NCBI GenBank assembly: GCA_021234155.1
Contig: JAJEKV010000018.1
Coordinates: forward strand, 18,496,583 to 18,560,582
Reading direction: 5' to 3'
From: Isoetes taiwanensis
Taxonomy: Eukaryota > Streptophyta > Lycopodiopsida > Isoetales > Isoetaceae
DNA length: 64,000 nucleotides
Below the pieces are notes generated by a model. It was given only the letters and a program-made list of their open reading frames with translations, was not told where the DNA came from and ran no database searches. Position numbers and translations under genes: made by a program. Positions within the stretch are counted from its first letter, which is position 1, and the number at the start of each line of letters is the position of its first letter. This document shows positions 1 through 11,349 of this stretch, piece by piece.

Positions 1-1066
1 GGTGGAATGTATAGAATGAAGGATTGTAATGGTATGAACAGGCCATCGAAACTGAACAGAAAATAGAAAACACCGGCATAGTAAAAGGTCAATTAAAGGG
101 GGCGCAATAGGTTCGGAGACTAACAGGGGACACACTTTTGCAAATAAACCCTGGAGCTAGGGTTTTATGTATATCATCCCATTGTTTGGAAGCAAGATGC
201 ACCTTTTCATCCCCTTTATTCCTGTGAAATGATTTTGATCCTCTTATGTCTACAACAAACATGAGCAATATTCCTCCTATAGTCTTGCTAAAACATTGCC
301 AATTTGGTCCCTTCCCGGTGCCAATTCCTGCACGGCCTGAATGCAAGCAAAGGTATGCAATCTCAAATATTTTTCTATTTTCTTTCAACATGAGGTCGTG
401 TGTCAATTGATATGCAGGTCATAAATGTGATTACCAGGTTGATACATAGGCTTGTGTATCAGACTTTATCATGACTCTTTACTTGATATCCTAAAACGTA
501 ATGATTCATCTCCAGACTAATTGCAAGTCTTAGATTTCTACTCCAGGTTCAACTGAATAGAAAAATAATTTGATATCCTAGAACATAGTGATTCATCTCT
601 AGCGTAGCCTATGTTCTATCTTTATTTAACTTTATGAAAAAACTTAGGCAATGCAAAGCAAGAGATGTTGATATATCTGACTCCCTGTAGGGGAACAAGG
701 CTGCAAACATTGAGAAACTATTGATTTCTGGTCTACACACCACTGCTCACCATCCATATACCATTTCGAATGAACATAGCAGTCCATGCTAGGGTAGAAG
801 AGAGAGAAGAAATACAAGCAGTTGAATGCGCAAAAGAAGTATGTTTACAAAGTACGATTGTCTCTCTCTCACCCTTTTCTTTTGTAAAGTTGCTGACGTC
901 ACGTCAGTAATTAATAATTTATTTTTTTATTTATTTTTTAGATGTTTATAAAAACGCATGATATATACAAAACAAATGAGGTCAACGAATGGATATCATA
1001 TAGTCATACCAATAACAAGGGCACAAAAAATTTATATATAAACAACTATTACGAAACTTTGAGAAT
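1..1066. other. non-coding stretch, nothing recognised
   Basis: AT-rich sequence without a convincing reading frame or repeat boundary. Short frames in it have no composition or motif that suggests protein. A T-rich run lies just before 940. Confidence 0.5.
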
Positions 1067-1393
1067 TTACATCGGATTTCTATGGATCGGTCGAGCTAAT
1101 GCCAAATATTTAGGCATAATGGTGACTCTCCTGGCATGAATAGTGCAAATGTTTGAGTCACCCAGAAGAGCAACCAAATAATCCTCCGTTGCTTCCTGTA
1201 GAGCAAGGATAGCATGTGTCTGGAAACGCAGATCAATCTTGAATTCTTGGGCGATCTCTCGCACCAAGCGCTGGAAGGGCAATTGGCGTATCAGAAGCTC
1301 TGTGGATTTCTGGTATTTTTGGATCTCCCTCGATGCAACGGTGCCAGCCTTGAAATAGTAAGTCTTCTTTTGGCTTGGGGGGGAAGGGAGAAG
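1067..1393 (-). pseudogene. histone H3-like remnant (divergent H3 variant)
   Basis: The minus-strand frame reads through the H3 histone fold in order: a segment equivalent to the end of the N-tail and alphaN ([19 protein letters not shown]), then [20 protein letters not shown], then [18 protein letters not shown], then [14 protein letters not shown]. This matches canonical H3 in order and spacing, with no extra residue in loop 1. The tail before GTVAS (around 1355-1393) keeps only a loose KK-(T/P)-x-x-F pattern, and no ARTKQ-type tail is visible. After IMPK the expected DIQLARRIRGERA end is replaced by a diverged run that still holds LARPIHRN, then a stop. Core changes such as EDYLV and HARRV resemble some CENH3 proteins, but loop-1 length argues for ordinary H3 ancestry. 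With no start codon and a corrupted C-terminus, it is most likely a pseudogene or an isolated exon. Confidence 0.6.
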
Positions 1394-1720
1394 TGTCTTG
1401 CCACTAGTGGTCAGGTGATTAGCCTTCGGACTAGGACTTCACGACGCTCCGCACTCTTGGCTTTCCCGGCCCCTCCTGCCGCTTGTAATTGCTTCTTGTC
1501 TTTGCCCTCTGTGGCGTCCCCTACTGGTATCACGATGCACTCATGGGTATACAAGCAGAGTTCATCCCCTATACCGGCTCCCGCGGCGATACAAGGCCCT
1601 CCACACATCGCAATCCGATTGGGAAGAATGAAGGCGTCATTTACCCCCCTGTCTCCCTCAGGGCCTACCTAGCTGCGGAAGCGTAAACATATGTAAATAC
1701 ATATACATCAAAGCACATCA
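1394..1720. other. GC-richer non-coding stretch upstream of the H3 remnant
   Basis: Short overlapping frames occur on both strands but none has recognisable family motifs. On the minus strand this would be the 5' side of the H3-like sequence. A Lys/Ala/Gly-rich frame around 1430-1500 could be a diverged histone tail, but it ends at a stop before the fold. Confidence 0.3.
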
Positions 1721-1748
1721 TGACCATCTCGAAGGATGGCTCACCACA
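1721..1748 (+). repeat. 28 bp direct repeat, copy 1 of 2
   Basis: Begins TGACCATCTCGAAGGATGG. An identical 28 bp copy lies at 6692-6719 in the same orientation. The two sit on the outer sides of two inverted repeat arrays. This copy runs directly into CACTACAAGAG at 1747. Confidence 0.8.
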
Positions 1749-2345
1749 CTACAAGAGAATAAGCAATCTAAGTCACTAGTTTCATCATTTATTTGTTTAA
1801 AATCACACTTTCTAACTTTTTAGATTTTGATACAATAAGTGACAGTAGTTGTTGATGAAATCGCGTCATCTTTATCGTCACTTGTAGCATCACTAATAAC
1901 AACAGGTGTAGTATCACATTTTATAGCATTGTAGTGGTATAATAGTATCATTTGTAGCATCATCTATACTGCAGTTATAATATCATGCATTTTGTCCTTG
2001 TGGTGCTATAATAGTATCAGCTATAGGATCACGTGTATTGCTATAACTAAATCATTCATAATGTCACCACCAGCACTATAATAATGTCAGCTATAGCATC
2101 ACCTCCATTGCTATAATTAAATGACTCATAACGACAGCACAAGCATCATCCTTTGTATCATCCCTTCTATCATGATTAGTATCAGATGTAGCATCATTAA
2201 CAGTGGCACATATAATACCACGTGGAGATTATGATTGTATCATTGTTAACGTCAAGTATAATGTCACATATTGTTAGAAGTTAGACCCTAATTGTATCAA
2301 ATATAGTTTCACATGTTCTACCACCTATAATACTATCTATAAGGT
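1747..2345 (+). repeat. array of degenerate ATAGTATCA / GCTATAGCATCAC motifs beginning CACTACAAGAG (possible CACTA-type end)
   Basis: From about 1850 to 2340 short motifs (ATAGTATCA, TATAGCATCA, GCTATAA, TAATGTCA) recur every 20-40 bases with much variation. The stretch opens with CACTACAAGAGAATAAG, which resembles plant CACTA (En/Spm) transposon termini, and such elements carry many short subterminal repeats. The array at 6230-6680 has the same motifs in reverse orientation. No transposase and no clear 3 bp duplication were found, so the assignment is inferred. Confidence 0.35.
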
Positions 2346-2904
2346 CAAGTTTATCTTATCCCTAAACTTAAAGCGTCAAGTCGATTTCACCTCTAGTACC
2401 ATTTTGTACGTGATTTTGTGTTATTGATTAAGGCATTGATTATTTCTACAATATTATATTGCAAATAAAAATAATAAGTATAAAAAGCCATTGCTCAAAC
2501 AAAAAATTTATATTAAGATTCACGTATTCCAAACAAATATTTCTCGAAGATCCCAGTAGAAGATCCCAATACAAATCCCAAAAGATCCCTGAACACAAAG
2601 AATCATGGGAATGTTGCAGGCTCTTTAATGCAAAAGAATAGTGTGATAACAAAATTTCTTGCAACACAGATTTCTTCCAAGCACAAATCCCAGAAGAGCC
2701 ATGAACAGAAAGAATGGGACCCCTGCTGGGTCTTTAATGCAAAAGAATGGCTTGGTAACAAAATTTCTTGCAACACAGATTTCTTCCTGACTCATTTATT
2801 GTTTAGTTGTTCTGTACTGCCCGTAATGTAGCTCATTTAGTGTTTTAGCTGTTTTGTAATGTCCATAATGTGGGTCATGCGCATATGGATCCTTCTAACA
2901 CTTA
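2346..2904. other. non-coding stretch with a local direct duplication
   Basis: The block at about 2611-2690 (GCAGGCTCTTTAATGCAAAAG onward through GCAACACAGATTTCTTCC) recurs with small changes at about 2727-2790. Otherwise it is AT-rich with no recognisable gene. Confidence 0.5.
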
Positions 2905-4493
2905 CCATCTCTGACTGCCTTTTGCCATCATTGAAAGAAATATCTAGCTCTGCGTATGAACGTCGTCGAACCTGCAAAAATCACAGACCAGTCATCTAAA
3001 GCAGCTCCTGATTCTATTTACATTAGATCGCTTGAGACGTAATGGACCTTAAAGTTCTGTATTTTTCTGACCATTAGGAACAGAAAAAGCAAACCATGGG
3101 GAAATGTGTAAGTTCCTAACTTCTGATCTTGCATCATGGCCAGACACCTGCACAAAATTTAAGCCAAGTTAATAAAAATATAATCGACAAATATGCATAA
3201 AGTAGTTTCTAAGTTCCTAATGAGAGTATTCCGCGATGAACAATGTACTCACTATCTATTATGCCTATATGTTGTGACCTGTCCCCCTGTAGTATTACCT
3301 CAATTGTTACTATTGACATTATTGCCAGCTTATAAGGACTAGAGAAAGCCTTCAACATGTACATAATATCCTAGTTTAAAGTCCATGCCCCATCCATGAA
3401 TAAGATCATTCTGCACATATAAGGACAACAAAACTGTTATAGATCGACAAACTTCATAGCACCAAATGTAAATTGTCTATAGCAATACTAAGTTGACTGG
3501 AAAAATACAGTTTCACCAGCACCAAAGGATAACCCCTGAAATATAGAAAGGTCTTAGTTTTCTTACAAAATAAAAGGGTTCATTTGCTACTTCTCCATGG
3601 CTCGTTTCAGTTACTGCCACATCAATGTGGGGAAGAATCTGAAGACATATAGAAATTATGCATTCCACATCAGTAAAGCACTTCGGATCAGTGACAAACT
3701 AGATAGATAACAGAATTATACTTAAGTTTACAAGCATGCAAGTACTTTCTGCATGAATTTAAAATATATCTAAATAGTCCAAGCTTGCATTCAGTATTGG
3801 GTTGGATGCAAAACATCTATTAGCTATGGTATTCACCTGTATTACTGTCTAATCATTCACTCTATTCTAAATTCTAGAAAAATGGCCCATTGTTGCTTAT
3901 ACCAGTCAACCTTCTTAACCCAAATAAATTTTGTAAGTGCAACAAAAGAAACATGGTTATAAAGATTAGATTTTGAAAAATATCTCTTGCTATCATTCTT
4001 CTCCATTTCGTGCAAAGCACATATTGTTTCTGGTAGCACAGGCATTTAAGCTCTAACTAGGCAAAAACATGCTTCTACCAAAAAATCCTCTACCAAACTC
4101 GAAGTCTCATTTCAAAGATATCAAGGAAAATAAGAGAAGCAAATCAAAAGAAGGAAAATAAAGTGTACCTAAAGGCTTGCACGGGAAAATGGGTTTTCCC
4201 TGATCTTTTGAAGCATCAACCACAGGAGGCTCGTTGTAGCGCCCTTGTCGGCCTGGTTTTCGTGACCACCACAGGCGAAAGCTGAGTTGAACTTCTGCAA
4301 ACTATGATATGCCATTAACCTAACACAAATCTTCAATGTTAAAATCAAAGATCGACCTTGACTACCGAGAAAATAAACTAGCTCCAACGTAGCTATGAAA
4401 AAATGCCAGATGCCGGACTCGTAATGGCGAATCCAACTTACTCTTTCCTCCAGGATGTCGAAATCTTGCCTGAAATTCCTCCAACGGTTTCAT
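2905..4493 (-). pseudogene. DUF707-family gene, multi-exon, degraded and 3'-truncated
   Basis: Several minus-strand exon-like blocks match DUF707 (a plant family also called lysine-ketoglutarate-reductase trans-splicing related; function unsettled). 4442-4493 starts MKPLEEF and ends at a GTAAGT donor; it joins in frame to 4169-4294 (VQLSFRLWWSRKPG...FPCKPL), which has a TTTGCAG acceptor. 3354-3408 reads NDLIHGWGMDFKLGYY and 3215-3290 reads GDRSQHIGIIDSEYIVHRG. About 3110-3146 reads SGHDARSE and 2905-2970 reads VRRRSYAELDI. The last four correspond in order to conserved C-terminal DUF707 blocks. A further exon-like block near 3567-3638 is not recognised as DUF707 and its phase does not join exon 2. 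The usual middle region is missing, the donor after HRGILSLG is not GT and is followed by TAG, and the C-terminal Trp-containing end is absent. Most likely a decaying copy, possibly carried inside the repeat-bounded segment. Confidence 0.6.
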
Positions 4494-5290
4494 AGGTTTG
4501 GTGAACCCTCGCTCTGGCGGGAGAAATCAGAAAAACATCTGGGTGAATGTTTTTTTTTTCCTACCGTAGTAAACTTTGGCGTCTTCTTTTTGAAAGTTAA
4601 GAATATTATTAGCCACTAGGCATATTACTACCAATATCATAATCGGGTCGACATTTTCTTCGGTGGTGTATTTCTGTGATGCCACATGGCATCAGCAAAT
4701 ATCACGGCATGAAAATTGGGTCTACAAATTCTGGTTTACTGGTTCAACCGGTGATGCCATCAAGAATTTGTATTCATGAAACCGGTGGACGCGATCAAGA
4801 GCCTGCTTGAACACAAAATCCCTTGCACAAGAACCTCTGTGTCGACACACAAAATCTCTTGCACAAGAATCCCCTGTTTCAGCAGTATAGAAACCCCATA
4901 TTTTTGCTCTTAATCGTTCAGAAATACGCTATTTCTGCACATAAAATCCCCTCGAATTCTCTGTTTTGGCAGTGCAGAAGCCCCATATTTTTGCCGCATA
5001 GAATACCTTGGACATGCTATGTTTTTGCTTGGATCGCCGGAGTAAATTTCTTGAACATGCATGAGAAACAAAGGAGTCTTGTCAAAAATTCCAGTGCAAG
5101 CAATGCAGAAGGTAGTTCCAACAGAGATTTCAAGGGTAGAACAAGCAGTCCCAACAGAGATTTCAAGGGCAGAACAGGTGCTTGCTCCAATTTTTGAGAC
5201 ATTTTCATCGATCTAACAAGATTTAAGTTCTGAAATCTGGTTCTAGGCTCCCTGATTGAAGAAAATGCCTCCCGATTATGATATTGGTGG
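4494..5290. other. non-coding flank of the DUF707 remnant with short imperfect duplications
   Basis: Includes an imperfect duplicated block around 4815-4870 (CTTGCACAAGAA twice), another ending CCCCATATTTTTGC (4890s and 4980s), and AACAGAGATTTCAAGGG twice (5119-5170). No coding family recognised. Confidence 0.4.
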
Positions 5291-5403
5291 GGTAAGCGTT
5301 TTGGTATGCAATTCCCTGTTTGCTTCCGGTGGGCTGCTCCCGGCTGCCGCCGGTCGCAGCATCCACCGGGCAAACAGGGAATTGCATCCCAAAAAGCTTA
5401 CCC
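5291..5403. repeat. foldback hairpin, ~33 bp arms
   Basis: 5291-5323 (GGTAAGCGTTTTGGTATGCA onward) is nearly the exact reverse complement of 5370-5403, separated by a GC-rich loop that itself contains CCGGTGGG / CCACCGGG complementarity. The whole stretch can fold into one long hairpin. It has no coding content and is probably a foldback or MITE remnant. Confidence 0.7.
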
Positions 5404-6229
5404 TTATACGTTCCACCCTTGTGGTGCAGCACAACTTGTCTCTAGCCTAGTTGTAATGCGGTATGTAATCAATCTTCATACAACATCCGCATATGTCTTT
5501 AGAAATGTGGTACTGTGTTAAAAATGATCAAAAAAGTGGGTGACATTGCATGATCTTTTGTGGTTCATGAACTTGTTGCAAGATGCTTGTGCATATATAT
5601 GCTGATGTGGCTTATTGTTCATGTATGAGCAATTCCAATTTTGTCTTTTGATAGTATGTTGAATGATGTCTCTCTGCAAAAGATGCAAATAATACAGAGG
5701 GTGGTATTTTTTGCAGTATTTGAGACTACAATGTAAAGTTAGTAGAATTCTTTCTTCCAAAGGAAATGCAATGCTCAAGCTATTATGGCAATGGGCTCAT
5801 TTGGGCTTGATTCTAGTTCAATTGTATATTTTGGAACCGGATTTCTTAATTTGGCGGCAAGTTCTAGCTTTGTTGTTGGGCATGACTTTTAATGAGTATC
5901 ATTGTAATTTGCCCATCTGGTCGAATACGCTTTTATTGTGTCTATTAAATACTAAGATCCATCTAATATTCAATCTGGATGTTCGGCCTATTGCATGGCG
6001 AGTACAACTTAACCCTTTGAAGTAGAAGATGTTTGGGGATGACATTTTTCTAATATCATGTCATTCAACTTACACGAATCTCCCATATCGTATTAACAAC
6101 ATAATCAAATTATAATATATATATTCTTCACAAATTTCCAAGTTTTTGTTCAAACTCACCCAATCCTCCTCCTCCAATAATACCATTTTGTGTATTTTGT
6201 CTATGAGAGTTTGAAAAATTACAAATGGA
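5404..6229. other. non-coding stretch, nothing recognised
   Basis: AT-rich. A 104-codon frame at 5711-6025 has biased, hydrophobic composition but no motif or splice context. Confidence 0.4.
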
Positions 6230-6680
6230 TTGTCATAAGCATTAACACTTGTATTATCATTATCAAAATTACACCAAGTATTGATAGTAAGAGTGATATA
6301 AGAAATGATATTATCCATGAAGCTATTATCGACACATATAGCATCAGATGTTAGCACTGATATAATATTGTCAATATATGATACTATAAATGAAGCTATG
6401 GGTGATACTGTAACTGACATAAGCTATAACACTTATATTGTCATTAACATCATTGGAGTAATAAATGATGGTAAAGTTGATGCAATATGTGATATTATTC
6501 ATGACGCTATTAGTAACACATATATTGTCATTAATTAGTACTGGCATAATTGTTGACCAAATTTATGACGATGTTGATGATGCTATAGATGATATAATCT
6601 TGTCATTGGTAGTGTCATTGTACCTTGAATATCATTATTTCTATCACTTGATACTTTTTGAGATTCTAGGTGATATTAAA
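6230..6680 (-). repeat. array of degenerate TGATACTAT / GCTATA motifs, inverted relative to 1850-2340
   Basis: Motifs such as GATGCTATAGATGATA, GATACTATAAATGAAGC and AAGCTATGGGTGATAC recur every 20-40 bases. Read on the minus strand they match the ATAGTATCA / TATAGCATCA motifs of the left array. The right edge ends AAAGTG at about 6677-6682, which would be the CACTT end on the minus strand, a poor match to CACTAC. Frames here are artefacts of the repeat. Confidence 0.35.
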
Positions 6681-6691
6681 GTGATGAAAAA

Positions 6692-6719
6692 TGACCATCT
6701 CGAAGGATGGCTCACCACA
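6692..6719 (+). repeat. 28 bp direct repeat, copy 2 of 2
   Basis: Identical to 1721-1748 and in the same orientation, lying just outside the right-hand motif array. Confidence 0.8.
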
Positions 6720-8455
6720 TATCTGCATAGACAAAGATCAGCACAATACAAAGGAAGTTCCTACCCAAGGCTCAGACACAGGGATAGACTGACAAGCTTG
6801 GGCCTCCAGAGTTCATTGCAAACAGAATCATGACAATGGATTGGGCTGGCATAAGAACATGGCATTGGGTTGTCCACTCCATCCGCCCCTCCTGTGCACA
6901 CTTTGCAGAGTAGGTTGAAAAGTGTTGGGACCTGACTGTAGCCCGCCGGATGCATAGCCAAAGGGGCTATTCCTGGGTTACATCTCCCCAGTTCCGATGG
7001 GGCAGGTAGGGATCACTCCCTCCAGAGATCTACATGCTGACTCAAGGTGACTAGAGGGCCACTGCCCTTATTCGACTGAACCCACTGGAAAGTCATAAAC
7101 ACCACTTCACGGGTGTCGAGCCCATGCCTTACCCACACTCAGTGGTAAGCCATTAGACCTAGTCACAATGATCCCCGGTAGGCCTTACACACCAGAGGGA
7201 TCGTTCAAGAGTCAGGACACGAATCCCCTTCTTAGCCAGTCTGGCCCCTTCACCCACAACCAGGTGTGGATCTTGTACACATGCCGAAATCTAGTAATGC
7301 ACTAAGAGGGACTATCTAGGAGCATCATCTACTAAGCTTCAAGTCTCTACCCCCCTTCCCAATACAGTGAGTTCACAGAATTCATCCGTCCATCACATCA
7401 TCATAGAACTAAAGAATAAGAACTAATCTATATCATACATAGAGTTAGGTTCTTTAGTTAGAGTCAATCTCGGGATCTGCTTGGCTACTAGGGGTGATTT
7501 AATAGGCTAAACCTACTGGTTCGAAGGCTGGAATAAGGTTTAGGCTATTCAATCGACTAAATACCTGATCCCTGGTTCACTCCTCTCGATCCAAAGGTGT
7601 CCATGTCTCTGTTCTGCTTCGAAATGCGGTCGGGAGGACGATCTGACAAGCTGGGGCGCACGGACAGATCGTGGGAGTTGGAATTGACTCCTCAGGCGCG
7701 CGAATTGGAGCTCGGAAGGTCTGTGGGCGAAAAGGGAAAGTTAGGGTTTGGTGCCTTATGTAGGCTATCAGTTAGGTTTAGGGTTTCCATGACCCTTGGT
7801 CTACCTTTAATGGGTTAAAGGTCTAAAAGTGCGCGCATTGCTAAGTGTGCGCACCATTGCAAGTTGCCCCCTAGGGCGACCTTGCTTGGGTACACGTCGG
7901 CGTACACGTCGATTGGACGGCGTGTACGCGTGACGGTGCAGTACGGTATACGTCTTGAGACCGTATATCGTACTGGAACGTCACACCTCCCAACTGTTGA
8001 GGGGTCTTCTTGCGCATACTGATCTCACATATAATTTGCACGTTAATGCTATGTGAGCCAAACTTGTTGACCCTTGAGAAGGCTATGTAAATAAGTGCTT
8101 GATTTTATAAAAACCCAACATGATCTGTGCAATAAACATTGGGAACATAGAAGGTGCTTGTACATTTATTATGCATACTTCAATAGTGTTCAAAACCTTC
8201 AAACATCCATAAATTAAACATAAGAAACTTGGCACAAGAGTGTAAAAAAGCTAGAGGCAAAAACATAGCAAATTGAGATAATTTACATAGATATTCTAAA
8301 CCCTGGATATGTTACAGAACGAACCAACAAATTACTGAATGCTCAATGATGCGTGTTAACACTCCAGCAGAATAACCTTTTAGCTCCATGCATCATGCTG
8401 AATTCAGCTTGGAAAACTCTTCCATGTAGAAGCCAAAACCATTTACAGTTTCAGC
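6720..8455. other. non-coding stretch, more GC-balanced, nothing recognised
   Basis: 6850-7480 is unusually GC-balanced and rich in CCC runs for this window, and could be an old LTR or leader, but no matching second copy was seen. At 7890-7960 the block GTACACGTCGGCGTACACGTCG and related TACG-rich repeats occur. No gene is recognised. Confidence 0.35.
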
Positions 8456-8805
8456 TTAACCAGGTCCTCCAAGAATTTTCTTTAAACCCGCTCTCTGTTT
8501 TGGAGTTAAAATATAAAGGATTTGCAAACCTGATTTTTTAATTGCCCTCTTTCCAAGCTCTTCTGCGATGGGCATTCCTTCTTTTTAAACAACCTTTTCA
8601 TAAGCTAGGTTGATAACATCAGTGATTGATAACCATTAGGTCATTTCCATCTCTTTTGAAAACCTCATGTGGTCTTCCGTCAATGACAAAAGCTAGATCA
8701 GCAAGAGCAACATTTGGTTGTTCATTGCCCTATTCATGAAATATTATTTCAGTTCCCTTTTTCCATCCAGGCTTCACATCAATTGTCAAGATCTCTTCAA
8801 CCGGA
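8456..8805 (-). pseudogene. DnaJ/HSP40 (type II) C-terminal remnant
   Basis: Minus-strand fragments match the C-terminal substrate-binding domain of DnaJ-B/Sis1-type co-chaperones: EEILTIDVKPGWKKGTEI, GNEQPNVALADLAFVIDGRP, HEVFKRDGNDL, then NLAYEKVV, EGMPIAEELGKR and the end LTPKQRAGLKKILGG before TAA at 8456-8458. About 30 codons of the usual middle (KISLVEAL...) are missing between DGNDL and the NLAYEKV block. There is an in-frame TAG after FHE, and more stops or frameshifts follow. It is therefore not functional. Its 5' part (about 8700-8805) is the segment repeated in each tandem unit to the right. Confidence 0.75.
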
Positions 8806-9986
8806 GTTGTCTTGCTACATCATGACTCACGGGACATGAAACCAAAACGCCAGATTTGTCACCTGCTAGAAGACATAGCATGTGATCATTAGATTTAATT
8901 CATTTTCCATCCTTTACAAATAAAAATTTACACACTTAGCATTGTCGCTAAAATGATCAAATGAGTCTGACCACAACAATTGTGCATGTTTTAAATCTAC
9001 CATAACAATGGCACGGGAGAATAGCGGTGATAGGTGGCCCTCACAATTACACAACATGTCAGGGATGGTGAAGTGGCATTGGATCATTTCCATTGGTAAT
9101 TTTACATAGATACTGAATAATGAAGTGCAAGGCACCCATATAGCAACTGACCCGCATAGCAGCTGAATAATAAGATACCGAACAAGGAGGAAGCAACTAA
9201 AGGCATGTAATGTTTCTTCCATTAGCAGCCAATGGCCTCTTCGATAGCATCAGGACCTCATTTGTGTCCAGACGATAATATTTGTAACCATCAGCATATA
9301 CTGTGATGATGATTCTCACGTGGCACTTCATCATGTGTCACAAGCTGAACAGAACAGAGATGAAAAATCGATGGTTCCTCATGTGCTTTCATTTTTTGTA
9401 GAATTAAATAGTTTTCCAGACTTCTGGCGTGCTTTTTAGTTAATTGGCTTTCAATGTACTCTGCTTGACATCCAGAGATACTAGGATTGAGAGACCTATG
9501 CAGGTAACATAAGACAGATTTTTATCTCAAGCTACCTTCTGCAAACCATTCAGATATCCGATACTTTCCACTTTGGAAACATCTGAATACAGGTCTGACA
9601 TGATGGCATATGCACAATATGTTCTAGACATTGTCTGCCAACCTCACTGTTGCCATGCATTCTGCATGCACTTAGAAGTGTCGCCCTTTCTATTGCATCT
9701 GTTGCATGGAATCTTGAATCAAATGTTCTTCCTCGTTGAGGAATCTTGAGCGACTCAAAAGATCGACTTGCTAATAGAATGGGAATTGTCTAGTAAAATT
9801 CCATAAGCTTCATGCATTTAAAGCAACGATGACCTTCATCCACAAGGCCTGCATAGTTATATGCAACAAGAAAAATTGTTAGGACTACTTCATTTGGTTC
9901 TATGCCTTCCCTTTTGTATTTTCTCAAAGCATTCTAGGGCTAAATGAGCATGCTGGGCATATCCTGCAATCATTATGCTCTATAAA
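8694..9986 (+). repeat. tandem unit copy 1, left part (PPR + DnaJ fragments)
   Basis: First of five direct copies of a ~1.8 kb unit. It starts at AGATCAGCAAGAGCAAC inside the DnaJ remnant. It holds, on the minus strand, a degraded PPR C-terminal block (about 9560-9975) with the E-domain-like LLSACRMHGN. It stops at TCTATAAAAT, and the rest of the unit resumes at 12917 beyond an insertion. Confidence 0.85.
9560..9975 (-). pseudogene. PPR protein fragment in unit copy 1
   Basis: Minus-strand fragments include NEVVLTIFLVAYNYAGLVDEGH, FDSRFHATDAIERATLLSACRMHGN and a diverged end. These fit the last PPR motifs and E domain of a plant organelle RNA-editing or processing factor. Several frameshifts separate the pieces. 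The same fragment recurs in every unit of the array. Confidence 0.7.
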
Positions 9987-10443
9987 ATAACAACCAACAC
10001 ATAACTACCATTAACATTAATTAACACAACCATTGGGTCCAACACATTTAAATTAAAATCCCCCTTAGACCCCCTTTGGTTTGGGTGCATATTCACACGG
10101 GGGGTGACTCCGGGCAACGAGAGCTGTTGGATAGGCATATTCACCCCTTATTCCTTAATCTACACCGTACGTAAAGTTCCTCGTTTGTGGGGTATGCAAG
10201 TACAAAATTTGCTATACTGTATAACAAGATTTGCAAAATACTATAAGATTTGAACCAAAATACTATATGGTGTTGATTTTGTACGTGCAAAATATAATTA
10301 TAGGGGCTCTCGCTGCCCTACGTCACCCCCCGTGTGAATATGCACCCAAACCAAAGGGGGTCTAAGGGGGATTTTAATTTAAATGTGTTGGACCCAATGG
10401 TTGTGTTAATTAATGTTAATGGTAGTTATGTGTTGGTTGTTAT
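9987..10443. mobile_element. 457 bp element with ~121 bp terminal inverted repeats
   Basis: 9987-10108 starts ATAACAACCAACACATAACT and is a near-perfect reverse complement of 10322-10443, ending GGTTGTTAT. Arms include CACGGGGGGTGAC at their inner ends. There is no protein frame. It lies exactly where tandem unit copy 1 breaks off. Target duplication is unclear (at most TA or ATA). Best read as a long-armed MITE; superfamily not assigned. Confidence 0.75.
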
Positions 10444-11349
10444 ACTAAAAAAAATTTTGGGCCCTTCGGGCCCTAAAAAAAGCAAACATACGTAAAAACA
10501 TGTAAAACATGCAAAACTCCTATGATTTTCTTTCTAAAAGCATGAAATAATCTGTGCCTTTCCACATACAAATCCTTGTGATATAAAATATCAATTTCAT
10601 TGTGTTGATTATTTCTATTTGCTTCCTATAAATATCCAAGTTGGAGCACTGCGCAGTTGTTTAGTGGGTAATCTTTGTAATAATACATCAGATACAATAT
10701 GAAACAACATATATATATGAAATGGTAATAAAATAACCATGATATGGTATTATAATAATCAGTGTCGAGATGCTATAGTTTTCAAATACTTGAAGTATTA
10801 GATCTTTTTTCCAGCAATCACAAAAGGTCCATAGCCGAACCCAAAAGGTGAATGAAACTAAAAACAAATCACTTGTCGAACCCAAAAGGTGAATGAAACT
10901 AAAAACAAATTACTTGTGGAGCACTGTAGACAGAAAGGGGAAAAAGAACCTGAAAAATGAATGAGCTCAGGATCATAGAGCAAGGGTAAGGGCGTACTTG
11001 GAGCAGAGCTGTGGAGCAGAGGCAGGGCCTGGAGCCGGAGCTCTGGCTCCTTCGCAAGAAAAAAACAAGAACAAAAAAGCAAAAGCTGAACACGCGGGAA
11101 TGTGCTCGCCATATTGAGCCGAAGCTCGCATCTTCGCCGGACTTGTTTTACGCTCCAATATGACAATCCATGCACACTCGAAGATTTTTCGTGGCTCATA
11201 TAAGAGTACACGGAGGCGCATCGACAAGCCCATAAGCTACTGACTAACTTCTCAAAGTGTCCACACAAAGCATCTTCTTTTTTTTCTTCATCCGTCATTT
11301 GTCGCAATACCATGTTAAGCTTTGGTGTATAACCACCTCTTTTATTTTA

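Noticed and set aside
1411-1608. Minus-strand frame of 65 codons with Lys/Ala-rich end as an H3 N-tail
   Set aside because: It ends at a stop before the fold and lacks ARTKQ, STGGKAP or similar histone-tail motifs.
6305-6833. Plus-strand frames rich in Ile/Asp
   Set aside because: They are translations of the degenerate motif array.
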